A stretch of 64,000 nt of DNA, from positions 186,001 to 250,000 of the forward strand of contig NZ_NIJF01000116.1 of NCBI RefSeq assembly GCF_003316765.1, in the 5' to 3' direction. The notes below the pieces were generated by a model, which saw only the letters and a program-made list of their open reading frames with translations, ran no database searches and was not told the origin of the DNA. Positions 27,172-37,032 of this stretch are shown here, piece after piece. Position 1 is the stretch's first letter, and each line of letters begins with the position of its first letter. This DNA comes from Bacillus sp. P14.5. GTDB lineage: Bacteria > Bacillota > Bacilli > Bacillales > Bacillaceae_B. The translations under genes were made by a program, and so were the position numbers.

Positions 27172-28265
27172 ATGAAAGTACTGACCATTTTGGGTACAAG
27201 GCCTGAGATCATCAGGCTGAGCCTCATAATGAAGAAACTGGATAAGCTTGCTGACTCTCATATCATTGTTCATACCGGACAGAATTTCACCCATTCATTA
27301 AACGACATTTTCTTTGAGGAATTGGGGTTGAGGGCACCTGACTATATTCTTTCTTCTTCACAGCGGTCGCTGGGCGAGCAAATGTCAATCCTGTTTCGCG
27401 AGCTTGAAACCATTCTGCTGAAGGAAAAGCCGGATAAAGTGCTGGTGCTTGGCGATACCAACAGCGGGTTGAGCGCCATATTGGCGGAGAGGCTGATGAT
27501 TCCTGTCATCCATATGGAAGCGGGAAATCGCTGTTTTGATCTCAATGTGCCGGAAGAAAAGAACAGGAAAGTCATCGATGCGGTATCCTCTTTTAACCTG
27601 CCGTATACCTATTACAGCAAGCAGAATTTACTAAGAGAAGGTGTTTCACCAAGCAGGATCATGGTATGCGGAAACCCGATTTATGAAGTGTTGACGTATT
27701 ACCGGGAAAAAATTGATAACAGCAGGGTCCTTGAAACCTTGCAGCTGAAGGAACAAGACTACTTTCTGGTGACGATCCACCGGGCTGAGAATGTCGATAA
27801 TCCAATCCATTTAAAAAGTATTGCTTCCGCATTGAACAAATTGGCAGAACTCTATCAGAAGCGGATTATCTTCAGTACGCATCCAAGGACGAAATCGAAG
27901 CTTGAAGGAGACCCTTCAATAAAAATGCATCCATTGGTGGAGAGCATGGAGCCGTTTGGTTTTTTGATTTTGTAAAACTTGAACAGAATGCCCTATGTGT
28001 GTTGACGGACAGCGGCACCGTTCAGGAAGAGTGCTGTCTTTTTCATGTGCCTGCAGTGACTGTCAGAAAGACAACGGAAAGGCCGGAAACGGTTGACTGC
28101 GGCAGCAATCTCGTGTCGGGACTGGAGGAAGCAGCCATCCTGATGGGAGTTAAAACGATGTTGAATGAGCCGAGAAACTGGGAGTGCCCAGAGGAGTATT
28201 TGAAACTGAATGTTTCGGCGACTGTGCTGAAAATAATTTTGGGAGGGAATGAAATTGTTTACTGA
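27172..28265 (+). CDS. Non-hydrolysing UDP-GlcNAc 2-epimerase-like enzyme (apparent one-base deletion)
   Basis: A ~364-residue WecB/CapG-type epimerase. It starts MKVLTILGTRPEIIRLSLIM, with HTGQNFTHSLNDIFFEEL, MEAGNRCFDLNVPEEKNRK and VTIHRAENVDN. The frame breaks at a T6 run (27960-27965); one extra T continues through EPFGFFDFVKLEQ to VLTDSGTVQEECCLFHVP, the conserved C-terminal motif. These enzymes invert C2 of UDP-N-acetylhexosamines. Followed by a CapE-like dehydratase and a RmlD-like reductase, it most likely makes the last step of UDP-L-FucNAc or UDP-L-QuiNAc, although UDP-ManNAc cannot be excluded. Confidence 0.88.
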
Positions 28266-29241
28266 TAAAACGATTCTTGTAACAGGGGGAACAGGTTCGT
28301 GGGGATTTGAACTGGTCCGGCAATTGCTGGAAAAGAACCCGCGGGAAATCAGAATTTTTTCAAGAAATGAATCCAGCCAGGTGAGCATGCAGCAGAAATT
28401 TGATCACAATCCCAAGCTGAAGTTCATTATCGGTGATATCCGCGATAAGGAAGCGCTGGTGGAGGCTTGCCGAAAGGTCAACTTTGTTTTTCACTTGGCG
28501 GCTTTGAAACATGTTCCCGTCTGCGAGTACCAGCCGCTTGAAGCGCTGAAAACTAATGTGACGGGCACTCAGAATGTCATTGATGCCAGTATGGCGAACA
28601 AGGTGGAAAAAGTAGTGTATATCTCAACGGATAAAGCGGCAAATCCGTCCAATTTCTATGGCTTCACGAAAGCATTGGGAGAAAAGCTGATCATCAACGC
28701 CAATGCGCTGACAAATGACACAACGTTCGTCTGCGTACGGGGCGGCAATGTTCTGGGAACGAACGGAAGCGTCATCCATGTCTTCAGGCATCAAATTGAA
28801 AAACACTCTAAAGTTGGAATTACGGATAAACAAATGACGCGTTTCTTCCTGACAATAGAAGATGCCATCAAGCTGCTTTTCAAAGCGACCTATGAAAGCT
28901 ATGGCGGCGAAATCTTCGTCATGAAAATGCCTACCTGCAAAATCCTTGATCTGGCTCATGTCTTGATCGATGAATATGAGGGCAAGGAAATAGAAATTGA
29001 AGAGCTGGGCATCAGACCGGGTGAAAAGCTGCATGAGATCCTTTTAACGGATTTTGAAAGCGATAATACAATCATTTATGATGATGAATATTTCGTCATC
29101 CTGCCGACAATCGAGATAGACGGACTGAATGAGTATTATCAGGCATATCCGAAGGTGGATCTTGAGACCTATTGTTCAAGTGATAACACGATCAACAGGG
29201 ATGAGATCAAGGAAATGCTGAAAAATGGAGGCTTCCTGTAA
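28255..29241 (+). CDS. UDP-GlcNAc 4,6-dehydratase, CapE/WbjB-like SDR
   Basis: A 329-residue extended SDR of the CapD/CapE/FlaA1 group. TILVTGGTGSWGFELVRQLL is the NAD(P)-binding turn, FHLAALKHVPVCEYQP the substrate loop, and STDKAANPSNFYGFTK carries the catalytic Y..K-type centre in which these enzymes differ from classical SDRs. Likely start is TTG (MFTDKTILVTGG) with GGGAGGG seven bases upstream; an ATG two codons earlier is very close to that site. It overlaps the epimerase end. It would remove water from UDP-GlcNAc and invert C5 as the first step to an L-sugar. Confidence 0.88.
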   Translation: MFTDKTILVTGGTGSWGFELVRQLLEKNPREIRIFSRNESSQVSMQQKFDHNPKLKFIIGDIRDKEALVEACRKVNFVFHLAALKHVPVCEYQPLEALKTNVTGTQNVIDASMANKVEKVVYISTDKAANPSNFYGFTKALGEKLIINANALTNDTTFVCVRGGNVLGTNGSVIHVFRHQIEKHSKVGITDKQMTRFFLTIEDAIKLLFKATYESYGGEIFVMKMPTCKILDLAHVLIDEYEGKEIEIEELGIRPGEKLHEILLTDFESDNTIIYDDEYFVILPTIEIDGLNEYYQAYPKVDLETYCSSDNTINRDEIKEMLKNGGFL

Positions 29242-30071
29242 TGAACGTCCTTGTGCTCGGCGGCCATGGCATGGCGGGACATATAATTGTAGATTACTTG
29301 AAGAGGCAGGAGGGGTACCGAGTATATTCTACAACAAGAACCGGTGAAGATGATTCCATCCAACTGGATGTGCTTGATCTCTCCTCGGTTTCAAAAGTGT
29401 TGAAAGAAACCCGCCCCGAGGTCGTAATCAATGCAGTCGGTCTGCTGAATGAAACAGCGGATAAGAATCTAAAGGATGCCTTGATTGTCAACAGTCTGCT
29501 TCCTCACCATATTACTGATACCTTGGAGGAAATGGGCATGGGCGGAAAGCTGATCCACATCAGCACGGACTGTGTTTTTTCCGGAAAATCAGGGGAGTAT
29601 GATGAGAGTTCGGTCAAGGATGGGACGAGTGTCTATGCCAAGACGAAATCTCTCGGAGAAGTGACCGAGGAGCCCCACCTTACCATCAGAACCTCCATCA
29701 TCGGGCCGGAATTAAAGGAAGACGGGTGTGGTTTATTTCTATGGTTCATGAAGCAGGCTGGTGAAATCAAAGGGTTTGACCGGGTATACTGGAACGGCGT
29801 GACGACCCTTCAACTGGCAAAAGCAATCGACCATTGCCTCCAGGAAGGGGTAACGGGACTGTACCATCTTTGTCAGGAAGATAAAGTTTCCAAGTACCAG
29901 CTGCTGACGATGATTAAGGTGGTTTTTGATAAAACGGATGTCACGATCATGAAGGATACTGAATACAGCAGCGACAAAAGTCTGGTCAAAACAAGAAAGG
30001 ACATTGAGTACCGTGTCCCGGGATATCCCGTCATGCTGCAGGAAATGAGAGACTGGATGGAGAGCAGATGA
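29241..30071 (+). CDS. RmlD-like nucleotide-sugar 4-reductase
   Basis: A 276-residue SDR with the dTDP-4-dehydrorhamnose reductase layout: VLVLGGHGMAGHIIVDYL, VINAVGLLNETADKN, LIHISTDCVFSGKSGEYDE, VYAKTKSLGE (Y..K) and RTSIIGPEL. It overlaps the dehydratase stop by one base and the next gene by four, so the four genes are one operon. In L-rhamnosamine/L-QuiNAc pathways a RmlD homologue (WbvR type) reduces the 4-keto intermediate made by the CapE-type enzyme, which fits here. The exact sugar is inference. Confidence 0.85.
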   Translation: MNVLVLGGHGMAGHIIVDYLKRQEGYRVYSTTRTGEDDSIQLDVLDLSSVSKVLKETRPEVVINAVGLLNETADKNLKDALIVNSLLPHHITDTLEEMGMGGKLIHISTDCVFSGKSGEYDESSVKDGTSVYAKTKSLGEVTEEPHLTIRTSIIGPELKEDGCGLFLWFMKQAGEIKGFDRVYWNGVTTLQLAKAIDHCLQEGVTGLYHLCQEDKVSKYQLLTMIKVVFDKTDVTIMKDTEYSSDKSLVKTRKDIEYRVPGYPVMLQEMRDWMESR

Positions 30072-30958
30072 CAGCGCGCCTGTTGATTACGGGTGCTTCG
30101 GGTTTTACCGGAACGGAAGCCTGCCGTTATTTTGCCAGTAAAGGATATTCCGTTACAGGGATGGCCCGGAAATCAATGGGGCCTGCAGGGGGAGTCCAGT
30201 ATGAGGTGTGCGACCTGCTTTGCAAGGAGGAAATGGATAGATTCATAGAAGCGCAGAAACCGGATTATATCCTGCATCTAGCGGGAGATAATCATGCCGG
30301 GGAGTCCTGGAACCGTCCTCTTGCAGCAATGGAAACGAATGTGAATGGAACCCTGAACCTGCTGGAGGCGGTAAGGAGGCATTCGCCTTCTGCCAGAAGC
30401 CTCGTTGCCGGTTCGATGATCGACTATGATCCTTGTAAAATGGAAAGTCCGAATCATCCCTATGGAGTGACAAAATATCTGCAGACCCTTACCGCGAAAT
30501 GCTGGGGAAGCTTGTACAACATGGATGTCGTCATTGCCCGGCCTTCCAATTTGATCGGTCCGGGCGAATCCTCTGGAATTTGCGCGCTGTTAGCCTCGAA
30601 GCTGGCGGAGATGGAGCGTGGATCAGGGAAAGGGAAACTGGAGATTCATAACTTGAAGTCTCAGCGTGATTTCCTTGATATCAGGGATGTCGTGAAAGCA
30701 TACGAAACTCTCCTGTTAAAAGGTGAGTCGCTGCAGGAGTATTCGATTGGATCCGGAGTGAGCAGAACTCTCGGTGAGGTTGCCGAAACCCTTGTAAAGC
30801 TGACGGACGCTGATGTGGAAGTGAGCTATTCCCTGGATGAGGAAGAGGCTCCATTTCGTGTCGATGGTTCAAAAATTAGATATCTCGGCTGGATACCGGG
30901 CATTCCTTTTCAGCAATCTATGGAAGATGTTTTGGCGTACTATCGCAGCCGTTCTTGA
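30068..30958 (+). CDS. NAD-dependent epimerase/dehydratase (GDP-mannose dehydratase-like SDR)
   Basis: A 296-residue extended SDR starting LLITGASGFTGTEACRYFAS. It has ILHLAGDNHAGESWNRP, a catalytic YGVTK and RPSNLIGPG. The pattern of the HNHAG-like loop and ARPSNLIGPG resembles RmlD/GMD-type proteins acting on nucleotide sugars. It ends the operon that begins with the epimerase. Substrate unknown; a fourth enzyme suggests a second sugar or a further modification beyond the three-enzyme L-FucNAc/L-QuiNAc route. Confidence 0.82.
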   Translation: MTARLLITGASGFTGTEACRYFASKGYSVTGMARKSMGPAGGVQYEVCDLLCKEEMDRFIEAQKPDYILHLAGDNHAGESWNRPLAAMETNVNGTLNLLEAVRRHSPSARSLVAGSMIDYDPCKMESPNHPYGVTKYLQTLTAKCWGSLYNMDVVIARPSNLIGPGESSGICALLASKLAEMERGSGKGKLEIHNLKSQRDFLDIRDVVKAYETLLLKGESLQEYSIGSGVSRTLGEVAETLVKLTDADVEVSYSLDEEEAPFRVDGSKIRYLGWIPGIPFQQSMEDVLAYYRSRS

Positions 30959-30969
30959 GGGTAAAGAAA

Positions 30970-31030
30970 GAAGCTTATGAAGACTGCCAGGTGAGACAGC
31001 ATCGTCTCGCGGGGAGGATTCATAAGCTTA
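30970..31030. other. Hairpin after the nucleotide-sugar operon
   Basis: AAGCTTATGAA and TTCATAAGCTT enclose an inner GAGAC/GTCTC stem. There is no T run, so it is a weak terminator candidate or an RNA 3'-end stabiliser. Confidence 0.5.
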
Positions 31031-31069
31031 CATAGTTATGTTTATTAAAAGAATCTTTAAAGGCATATT

Positions 31070-32066
31070 ATGAGTTGGAGAGGGTCTCAAGGAGTGTCCA
31101 AGAGACCCGTGGATTCATTTTTTGAGTTACAGAGGTTCTCAAGGAGTGTTCAAGAGACCAGTGAATCCAGTTTTTGATTTGAAGAGGGTCTCTAGGAGTG
31201 TCCAAGAGACCCATGAAATCATTTTATGAGTAGAAGAGGGTCTCAAGGAGCGTTTAAGAGACCCGAGAAATCTTTTTTGAGTTACAGAAGGTCTCAAGGA
31301 GAGTTCAAGAGACCCGAGAATCCATTTTTTGAGTAGAAGAGGGTCTCAAGGAGCGTTTAAGAGACCCGAGAAATCTTTTTTGAGTTACAGAAGGTCTCAA
31401 GGAGAGTTCAAGAGACCCGAGAATTCATTATTTTGAGTTACTAAAGGTCTCAAGGAGCGTTCAAGAGACCCATGAAATCATTTTTTGAGTAGAAGAAGGT
31501 CTCAAGGAGTGTCCAAGAAACCCGTGAATTTATTTTTGAGTTACAGAGGTTCTCAAGGAGCGTTCAAGAGACCAGTGAATCCAGTTTTTGATTTGAAGAG
31601 GGTCTCAAGGAGTGTCCAAGAGACCCATGAAATCATTTTATGAGTAGAAGAGGGTCTCAAGGAGCGTTTAAGAGACCCGAGAAATATTTTTTGAGTTGGA
31701 GAGGGTCTCAAGGAGAGTTCAAGAGACCCGAGAATACATTTTTTAGCTATAGAGGGTCTCAAGGAGCGTTTTAGAGACCCGTGAATCCATAATTTGAGTT
31801 ATAAAAGGTCTCAAGGAGTGTCCAAGAGACCCGAGAATCCCTTTTTTGAGTTACAGAGGGTTTCAAGGAGTGTCCAAGAGACCCGAGAATCCCTTTTTTT
31901 GAATTATAGGAGGTCTCAAGGAGCGTTCAAGAGAGACCCAGGAAATCATTTTATGAGTAGAAGAGGGTCTCAAGGAGTGTTCAAGAGACCCATGAAGTCA
32001 TGTTTTGGATTGAAGCGGGTCTCAAGGAAGGATCAAGAGACCCGCGGAGGCCATGTCTTAAGTTGA
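31070..32066. repeat. Tandem hairpin array A: about 19 units of ~52 bp
   Basis: Each unit reads GGGTCTC-AAGGAGNGTTCAA-GAGACCC, then ~25 AT-rich bases such as CGAGAATCCATTTTTTGAGTTACAGA. The two 7-base arms are inverted, so every unit can form a hairpin. Unit length varies only by 1-2 bases (mean 51.9 between first and last). Blocks of 2-3 units are themselves repeated, showing recent duplication. Units are not multiples of three, and frames through the array are not coding. Confidence 0.93.
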
Positions 32067-32150
32067 AATGATCTCCAAGAACCTCTTTCGTTCTAATCGC
32101 CGCTAAAAGATAAGCAGAATAAATATGATCAAAAATAACATTCCAGACTC

Positions 32151-33035
32151 TTAAAAATTTATCGCGAATTTTTTGAAGTACTCATCATCCGAAACGGCCC
32201 TCTTACTCAGATACTCATTCCTCTTCGTCTTTGCTCCATCTTCAAGGACTTTTCCTTCCACTTTTTTAACGGAACTGGTGCGGCTTATCATCTGCCTCAG
32301 CTTAGCAATTCTCTCCTCGCTGAAATGAAGGTAGGCCATCCGCAGCTGATTATAATTGATGTCATCAAAGTGAACTTTGTAAGGATGTGAGGTCCTGAAT
32401 AAATGGAGTATCTTCACATTCGGTTCGCAGTGGCAGCGGTAGCCGAACAGCCATAGTTTAATGGAAATCTCCACATCTTCATGGCCCCAGCTGGAAAAGC
32501 CGGTTTCGAATCCTCCGACGTCTGTGAATACTTTTTTCGGAATGATGAAGCATCCGCCGGGGATGATGGCTGTTTCAAATAAGGTCTTTCTGCGGTTGTT
32601 CCACTTGACTTTAAGGTTTTGGGAGAGAGACTGCCCATAGCCGACAATATGAGGGTCGTTCATGGATCCGATGGCCGGACAGACGACATCGGAGTTTCCT
32701 GCCAGCAGGTGGAATAACAGCCGGTCAATCCAGAAGTTCTCAAACGTCAAATGAGCATCGCAAAACAGCAGGTAGTCATGGGTGGCTTCTTCTGCACCAA
32801 GATTCCGCGCATTGGACGGGCCGATACCCTGTGTATTGATCAATCTGATTTTTCCTTTATGAGGATAAGTATTGAGGAAATCACAGCACTTGTCCTCTGA
32901 TGCGTCATTAATAATGATCGTTTCAAATTCAATATTCGTTTTTACATTGAATAGTGAATCGCAGGTGTTTTTTACATTTATCCCTTCATTCTTCACGGGG
33001 AAGATAATGGATACCTTTGGTGGAGTATTCGGCAT
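32151..33035 (-). CDS. Family 2 glycosyltransferase with GT7-like C-terminus
   Basis: A 294-residue GT-A enzyme: VSIIFPVKNEGINVKNT, the nucleotide-sugar-binding IINDASED, metal motif FCDAHLTF (DxH/DxD type), and GGFETGFSSWGHEDVEISIK, the W-G-x-E-D acceptor-side motif seen in polypeptide GalNAc-type and GT7 enzymes. I start at MPNTPPKVSI after AAGGAAGGATCTTG; the frame extends 41 codons further without support. It is the last gene of the sat-permease-cysC unit, which suggests that sulfation and glycosylation are coupled. Confidence 0.88.
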   Translation of the reverse strand: MPNTPPKVSIIFPVKNEGINVKNTCDSLFNVKTNIEFETIIINDASEDKCCDFLNTYPHKGKIRLINTQGIGPSNARNLGAEEATHDYLLFCDAHLTFENFWIDRLLFHLLAGNSDVVCPAIGSMNDPHIVGYGQSLSQNLKVKWNNRRKTLFETAIIPGGCFIIPKKVFTDVGGFETGFSSWGHEDVEISIKLWLFGYRCHCEPNVKILHLFRTSHPYKVHFDDINYNQLRMAYLHFSEERIAKLRQMISRTSSVKKVEGKVLEDGAKTKRNEYLSKRAVSDDEYFKKFAINF

Positions 33036-33163
33036 CAAGATCCTTCCTTTCCAAACTATTCTCCTAACAGTGTATGAATTCCGCCTTGGTTTGTGACGTG
33101 ATACAGGGGTGGTTTCAGGCAGGGACCGTACAGAGGGAAGACTGAGGGGCCGCTTCAACGCAT

Positions 33164-33202
33164 TAAAGCACTAAGAGGGACTGTCCCTCTTAGTGCTTTA
33201 AA
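33164..33202. repeat. GGGACTGTCCC-family palindromic repeat, copy 3 (perfect)
   Basis: AAAGCACTAAGAGGGAC-TGTCCCTCTTAGTGCTTT is an almost perfect 36-base palindrome, the best-preserved form of this family here. It lies between cysC and the glycosyltransferase gene. Confidence 0.8.
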
Positions 33203-33205
33203 TGG

Positions 33206-33802
33206 TTAAAGATATTTTCTTTGGCGCAGGTATGCGAGGATTTTTTCGGCTGACTGTTCGACGGTTTCTGTTTCGGTATCGATGACCAGGTCTGGGGAAG
33301 ATGGTGCTTCATAGGGAGCGTCGATTCCGGTAAATCCCTTGATTTCTCCTGCTCTCGCCTTCTTATACAGGCCTTTGGGGTCACGTTTCTCGCATTCTTC
33401 CAAACTGGCTTTCATATAAACTTCTATGAACTCTCCTTCTTCTACGATGGACCGCACCCATTCCCGGTCCGTCTGATAAGGAGAGATGAAGGCTGTCAAC
33501 ACGATGGTGCCGGCATCGACAAAGAGCTTGGCTGTTTCGCCGACGCGGCGGATGTTCTCGTTCCTGTCTTCCTCGGAGAATCCCAGATTGCTGTTCAGGC
33601 CATGCCGGAGGTTATCTCCGTCAAGCCTGTAGACCTGTCTGCCGGACTCGAACAAACGCTTTTCCAGCTCAACGGATAAAGTGGATTTGCCTGAACCTGA
33701 TAATCCGGTGAACCAGATGATCATGCTTCTGTGGCCATTCCGTTTCTGCCTGTGATCCTTTTTGATTTCTCCATTGTGCCAAACGGTGTTTTCCGATTTC
33801 AT
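33206..33802 (-). CDS. cysC: Adenylylsulfate kinase CysC
   Basis: A 198-residue APS kinase that phosphorylates APS to PAPS. It has the P-loop [31 protein letters not shown] for APS binding, the flexible lid region FISPYQTDR, and [25 protein letters not shown] precedes the ATG. It sits downstream of the sulfate permease and sat on the same strand. PAPS can feed cysteine synthesis, but here the nearby sulfotransferase is the obvious consumer; no PAPS reductase gene is in view. Confidence 0.96.
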   Translation of the reverse strand: MKSENTVWHNGEIKKDHRQKRNGHRSMIIWFTGLSGSGKSTLSVELEKRLFESGRQVYRLDGDNLRHGLNSNLGFSEEDRNENIRRVGETAKLFVDAGTIVLTAFISPYQTDREWVRSIVEEGEFIEVYMKASLEECEKRDPKGLYKKARAGEIKGFTGIDAPYEAPSSPDLVIDTETETVEQSAEKILAYLRQRKYL

Positions 33803-33922
33803 ATCATTTCTTCCTCCTCTCTCTAGTAGATTTCATTGGGCGGGTTGATCAAATAGCAGTTTCGCCGATAAAGGGGAGTTATCGCCGATAAAACTGCCCC
33901 TGCCCACACTCCGTCCCCAATT

Positions 33923-35685
33923 TTAAAACCAAACAAAGTACACGGCACTCACCGCGACAGCCATCACAATCAAATTTAGCGGAATGCCGATTTTTAAAAA
34001 ATCTTTAAACGAATAACCGCCGGGTCCATACACAATCAGGTTTGTCTGATAGCCGATTGGTGTCGCAAAGCTCGCAGATGCGGCAATCGAGACTATCATC
34101 GCAAGCGGAAGAAGCGGAATCTCCTGGATCAGGGACAGCTTATAGGCGATGGGAAACATAATGACCGCGGCCGCGTTGTTGGTGATGAACTCTGTCAGCA
34201 GGTTGGTGAAAAGATAGAGAGCCAGGATCATCGTGAAAAGCCCAAGAGGGGCAAAGGTGTTCAGGATGAAATGGGCGATGAACTCAGCGAGCCCCGAATT
34301 GGCCAGGGCGGCTCCAATCCCGAAGGAACTGGCAATCAGGACCAGTACATTCCATTGGATAAAGCTTTTGATTTCATTGATAGAAATAATTTTTAATAAG
34401 CAAAGCAGAAGGACCGCCGTACCATACGCTTCGATGATCGAGAGGATATCAGCTATTACCAGCAGGGCCATGAAACCTAATAGAAAGAGGGACGTCCAGC
34501 CCTTTTTCCGGATGCTTGGGTCAAAAAGAGAATCGTCGAGTTGAGAGAGAAAGTAGAAATCGATCCTGGATGTTTCTTTCTTGAACTCTTTTCCCACGGC
34601 CAGCAGAAGGATATCGCCTGGTTTCAAGACGATGTCCCCGATTTTTGACTGAAGATGTTTGCCGTGACGGTGCACCGCCAGGATAGCCGCATGATAGTTG
34701 CTGCGGAAATCGGTCTCTTTGACTTTCCGGAACAGGAGAGAAGAACGAGGAGTCACCGCTGCCTCGATCACTTTCATGTACTGAAATTGTCCTGCTTCCT
34801 CGTGAGCAGCGATCTTCAGCCCCTTGGTTTTCTGCAGGGAGGAAATTCTCGTGATGTCCCCGGAAAACAGCAGGATATCATCCTCTTTTATCACCATGGA
34901 ACTTGGGACAGGAGTGAACTGCTCTGACCCGCGGAACAGACTGGCGAGAAATACGCCTTCCAGCTTTCGCAGTTTTGCCTGTTTAAGGGTTTTTCCGATA
35001 TAAGGATAGTCGCTGCCGACTTTGAATTCACACAAGTACTCTCTCATCGCACCTTCTTCATCATGAGGCTTCATTGCTTTTTCCGGTAGCAGTTTTCCTC
35101 CCAAGAAAATTAAAAAGGCGATTCCTATGATTGTGGCGGGCAGTCCGACTGCTGCTAATTGAAAAAAGAAAACCCGTCTTCTCCCTGCTCCACCATCATG
35201 CCATGCACGACCAGGTTGGTGGAGGTTCCCATGATGGTCATCATTCCCCCTAGGATAGTGGCATAGGAAATGGGGATGAGGAGTTTGGAAGGCGAAACAT
35301 TATGCTCGCGGCACCAGTTCCGGATGATCGGCGTGAGCATGACGACGATCGGCGTATTATTAAGGAACGCTGAACAAATTGAAAGGGGAGCCAAGAGCTT
35401 TAGAAGAAAAATTTTATTGGGTCTGCTGCCGCTTATCACCTTTTTGAAAATGGTTTCCATCACACCGCTTTTATCAATGGATCCGGCTAATATAAATAGT
35501 AAGGCAATGGTGATCAATCCTTCATTAGAAAACCCCTGCAATGCTTCCTGCGGGGAAATGATCCCTGTCAGTAAAAAGAGGAGCATGAAGGAAGATACGA
35601 CGAGTTCAGGACGGACGATATCTCTGATCAGCAAGGTGACCATCCCGAGCAAGCAGAGAAGGACAAAGCCGGCAGCCAAGCCCAT
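33923..35685 (-). CDS. SLC13-type sulfate permease with RCK_C domains (apparent one-base deletion)
   Basis: A ~587-residue anion:sodium symporter-like permease. Membrane segments lie at both ends, with NNTPIVVMLTPII and MGTSTNLVVHG in the first half and TNNAAAVIMFPIA and PIGYQTNLIVYGPGGY in the second, the two inverted-repeat signatures of the DASS family. Two TrkA_C-like cytosolic domains lie between (KVGSDYPYIGKTLKQAKLR..., ILLFSGDITRI). The frame breaks at an A6 run (35162-35167; T on coding strand), and one base restores GFSFFQLAAVGLPATI. Placed between sat and cysC, it most likely imports sulfate. Confidence 0.87.
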
Positions 35686-35716
35686 TATGTGCCACCGGAG
35701 GGAAAGTAACTGCTGC

Positions 35717-36865
35717 TCATCCGTCCTTCATCCCTTTTATCAGGACATAAACGACTTCTTTTCTGGAAAACTCTTCAGGCGGGATTTCTCCTTTCCGCAG
35801 CATTTCCCGTACTTTCGTTCCGCTCAAATGGATATGGTCTTCCCTCTGATGGGGACAGGTCTTTGAGGTGGCCATACTTTTGCAGCTCCGGCAATAAAAA
35901 GCATGTTCGAATTTCAAGATTTCAATTCCGATTTCTTTTGGTGAGAAGCAGCTGAAGATCTCCTGCGCCTCATATGTTCCGTAATAGTCTCCGACACCTG
36001 CGTGGTCCCTGCCGACAATGAAGTGGGTGCAGCCATAGTTTTTTCTCACCAGTGCATGGAAAACAGCTTCTCTTGGTCCTGCATATCTCATGGCTGCCGG
36101 GAAGACGGAGAGGTGTACCCTTTCTTTCGGGTAATAGTGCTTCAAAATCGCCTCATAACTTTCCATCCTTATATCAGCGGGGATATCGTCCTTTTTGGTT
36201 TCACCTACAAGAGGGTGGATCAGCAGGCCGGCCACCATTTCCATGGCCGTCTTTTGAAGATATTCATGGGCCCGGTGTATGGGATTCCTGGTCTGGAAAG
36301 CGACAACTTTGTCCCAGCCCTTTTCTTTAAAAAGCTCCCTTAACTGTGACGGAGTTCCATAAGACTCTGGAAAATCGACTGGCGGCTGGTGAAGTAGAGT
36401 GATTTTTCCAGCAAGATAGATTGGCGGCTGTTCAAAAAGAGAACGGACTCCGGGGTGATTTCGATCGCTGGTCTTATAGATGGCGAGGGCTTCGGCTTCC
36501 TTGTCGTACTCGAATTTTTCTTCCAAATCAAGGACTGCATAAGGGGTGCCGTCTTTGCCTTTCAATACAATTTTGTCCCCAGTATTAAGGGTGGAACTTA
36601 TTTTTCTGGAGACAGGAAGGGTGATAGGGAGCGTCCAAACCGTGCCATCAGTAAGTCTCATAGTGTTGAGAATAGAGTAATAGTCGTCTCTGTTAACGAA
36701 GCCTTCAAGTGGACTGAGAGCACCGGTGGCGATCAGTTCCAGGTCAGACAAAACCCTGCTGGAAACCTGTATTTCCGGGAGGGTCCCGATCATGCCCAGC
36801 AGCCTTTGTTTCTCTGCAGGATCTGCTATTCTATTGATCAATGTTCCTCCGTGAGGTTCAATCAT
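35717..36865 (-). CDS. sat: Sulfate adenylyltransferase (ATP sulfurylase)
   Basis: A 382-residue ATP sulfurylase that makes APS from sulfate and ATP. It has [16 protein letters not shown] (QxRNPxHxxH, substrate binding), [26 protein letters not shown] (GRDHAG) and a C-terminal [15 protein letters not shown] zinc/cysteine cluster typical of bacterial PUA-ATP sulfurylases. An ATG two codons upstream is too close to AAAGGAGG; MIEPHGG is better spaced. First gene of sat - permease - cysC - glycosyltransferase. Confidence 0.96.
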   Translation of the reverse strand: MIEPHGGTLINRIADPAEKQRLLGMIGTLPEIQVSSRVLSDLELIATGALSPLEGFVNRDDYYSILNTMRLTDGTVWTLPITLPVSRKISSTLNTGDKIVLKGKDGTPYAVLDLEEKFEYDKEAEALAIYKTSDRNHPGVRSLFEQPPIYLAGKITLLHQPPVDFPESYGTPSQLRELFKEKGWDKVVAFQTRNPIHRAHEYLQKTAMEMVAGLLIHPLVGETKKDDIPADIRMESYEAILKHYYPKERVHLSVFPAAMRYAGPREAVFHALVRKNYGCTHFIVGRDHAGVGDYYGTYEAQEIFSCFSPKEIGIEILKFEHAFYCRSCKSMATSKTCPHQREDHIHLSGTKVREMLRKGEIPPEEFSRKEVVYVLIKGMKDG

Positions 36866-37032
36866 CTTCATTCCTCCTTTGCTTTTTTATAGCAGTATAT
36901 GATTTAGCGGGGAACTTGTCCGGGCGGCCATCCAAATTGGGAGAGGTGTTAATCATCGGAATGCCGGCATATCGGGAAAATCTTCCCCATATAATGGATA
37001 CTGTGAAGACATCTTTGTGTGCTTGTTGTGCC

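Noticed and set aside
31070-32066. CRISPR array (also considered for 37.0, 38.9, 41.7 and 60.8 kb)
   Set aside because: The parts between hairpins are also repeated, unit-to-unit, rather than unique spacers, and no cas gene is in the window.
31794-32066. 90-codon ORF inside array A
   Set aside because: Unit length is not a multiple of three, so the frame is a by-product of the repeat; no ribosome site or family.
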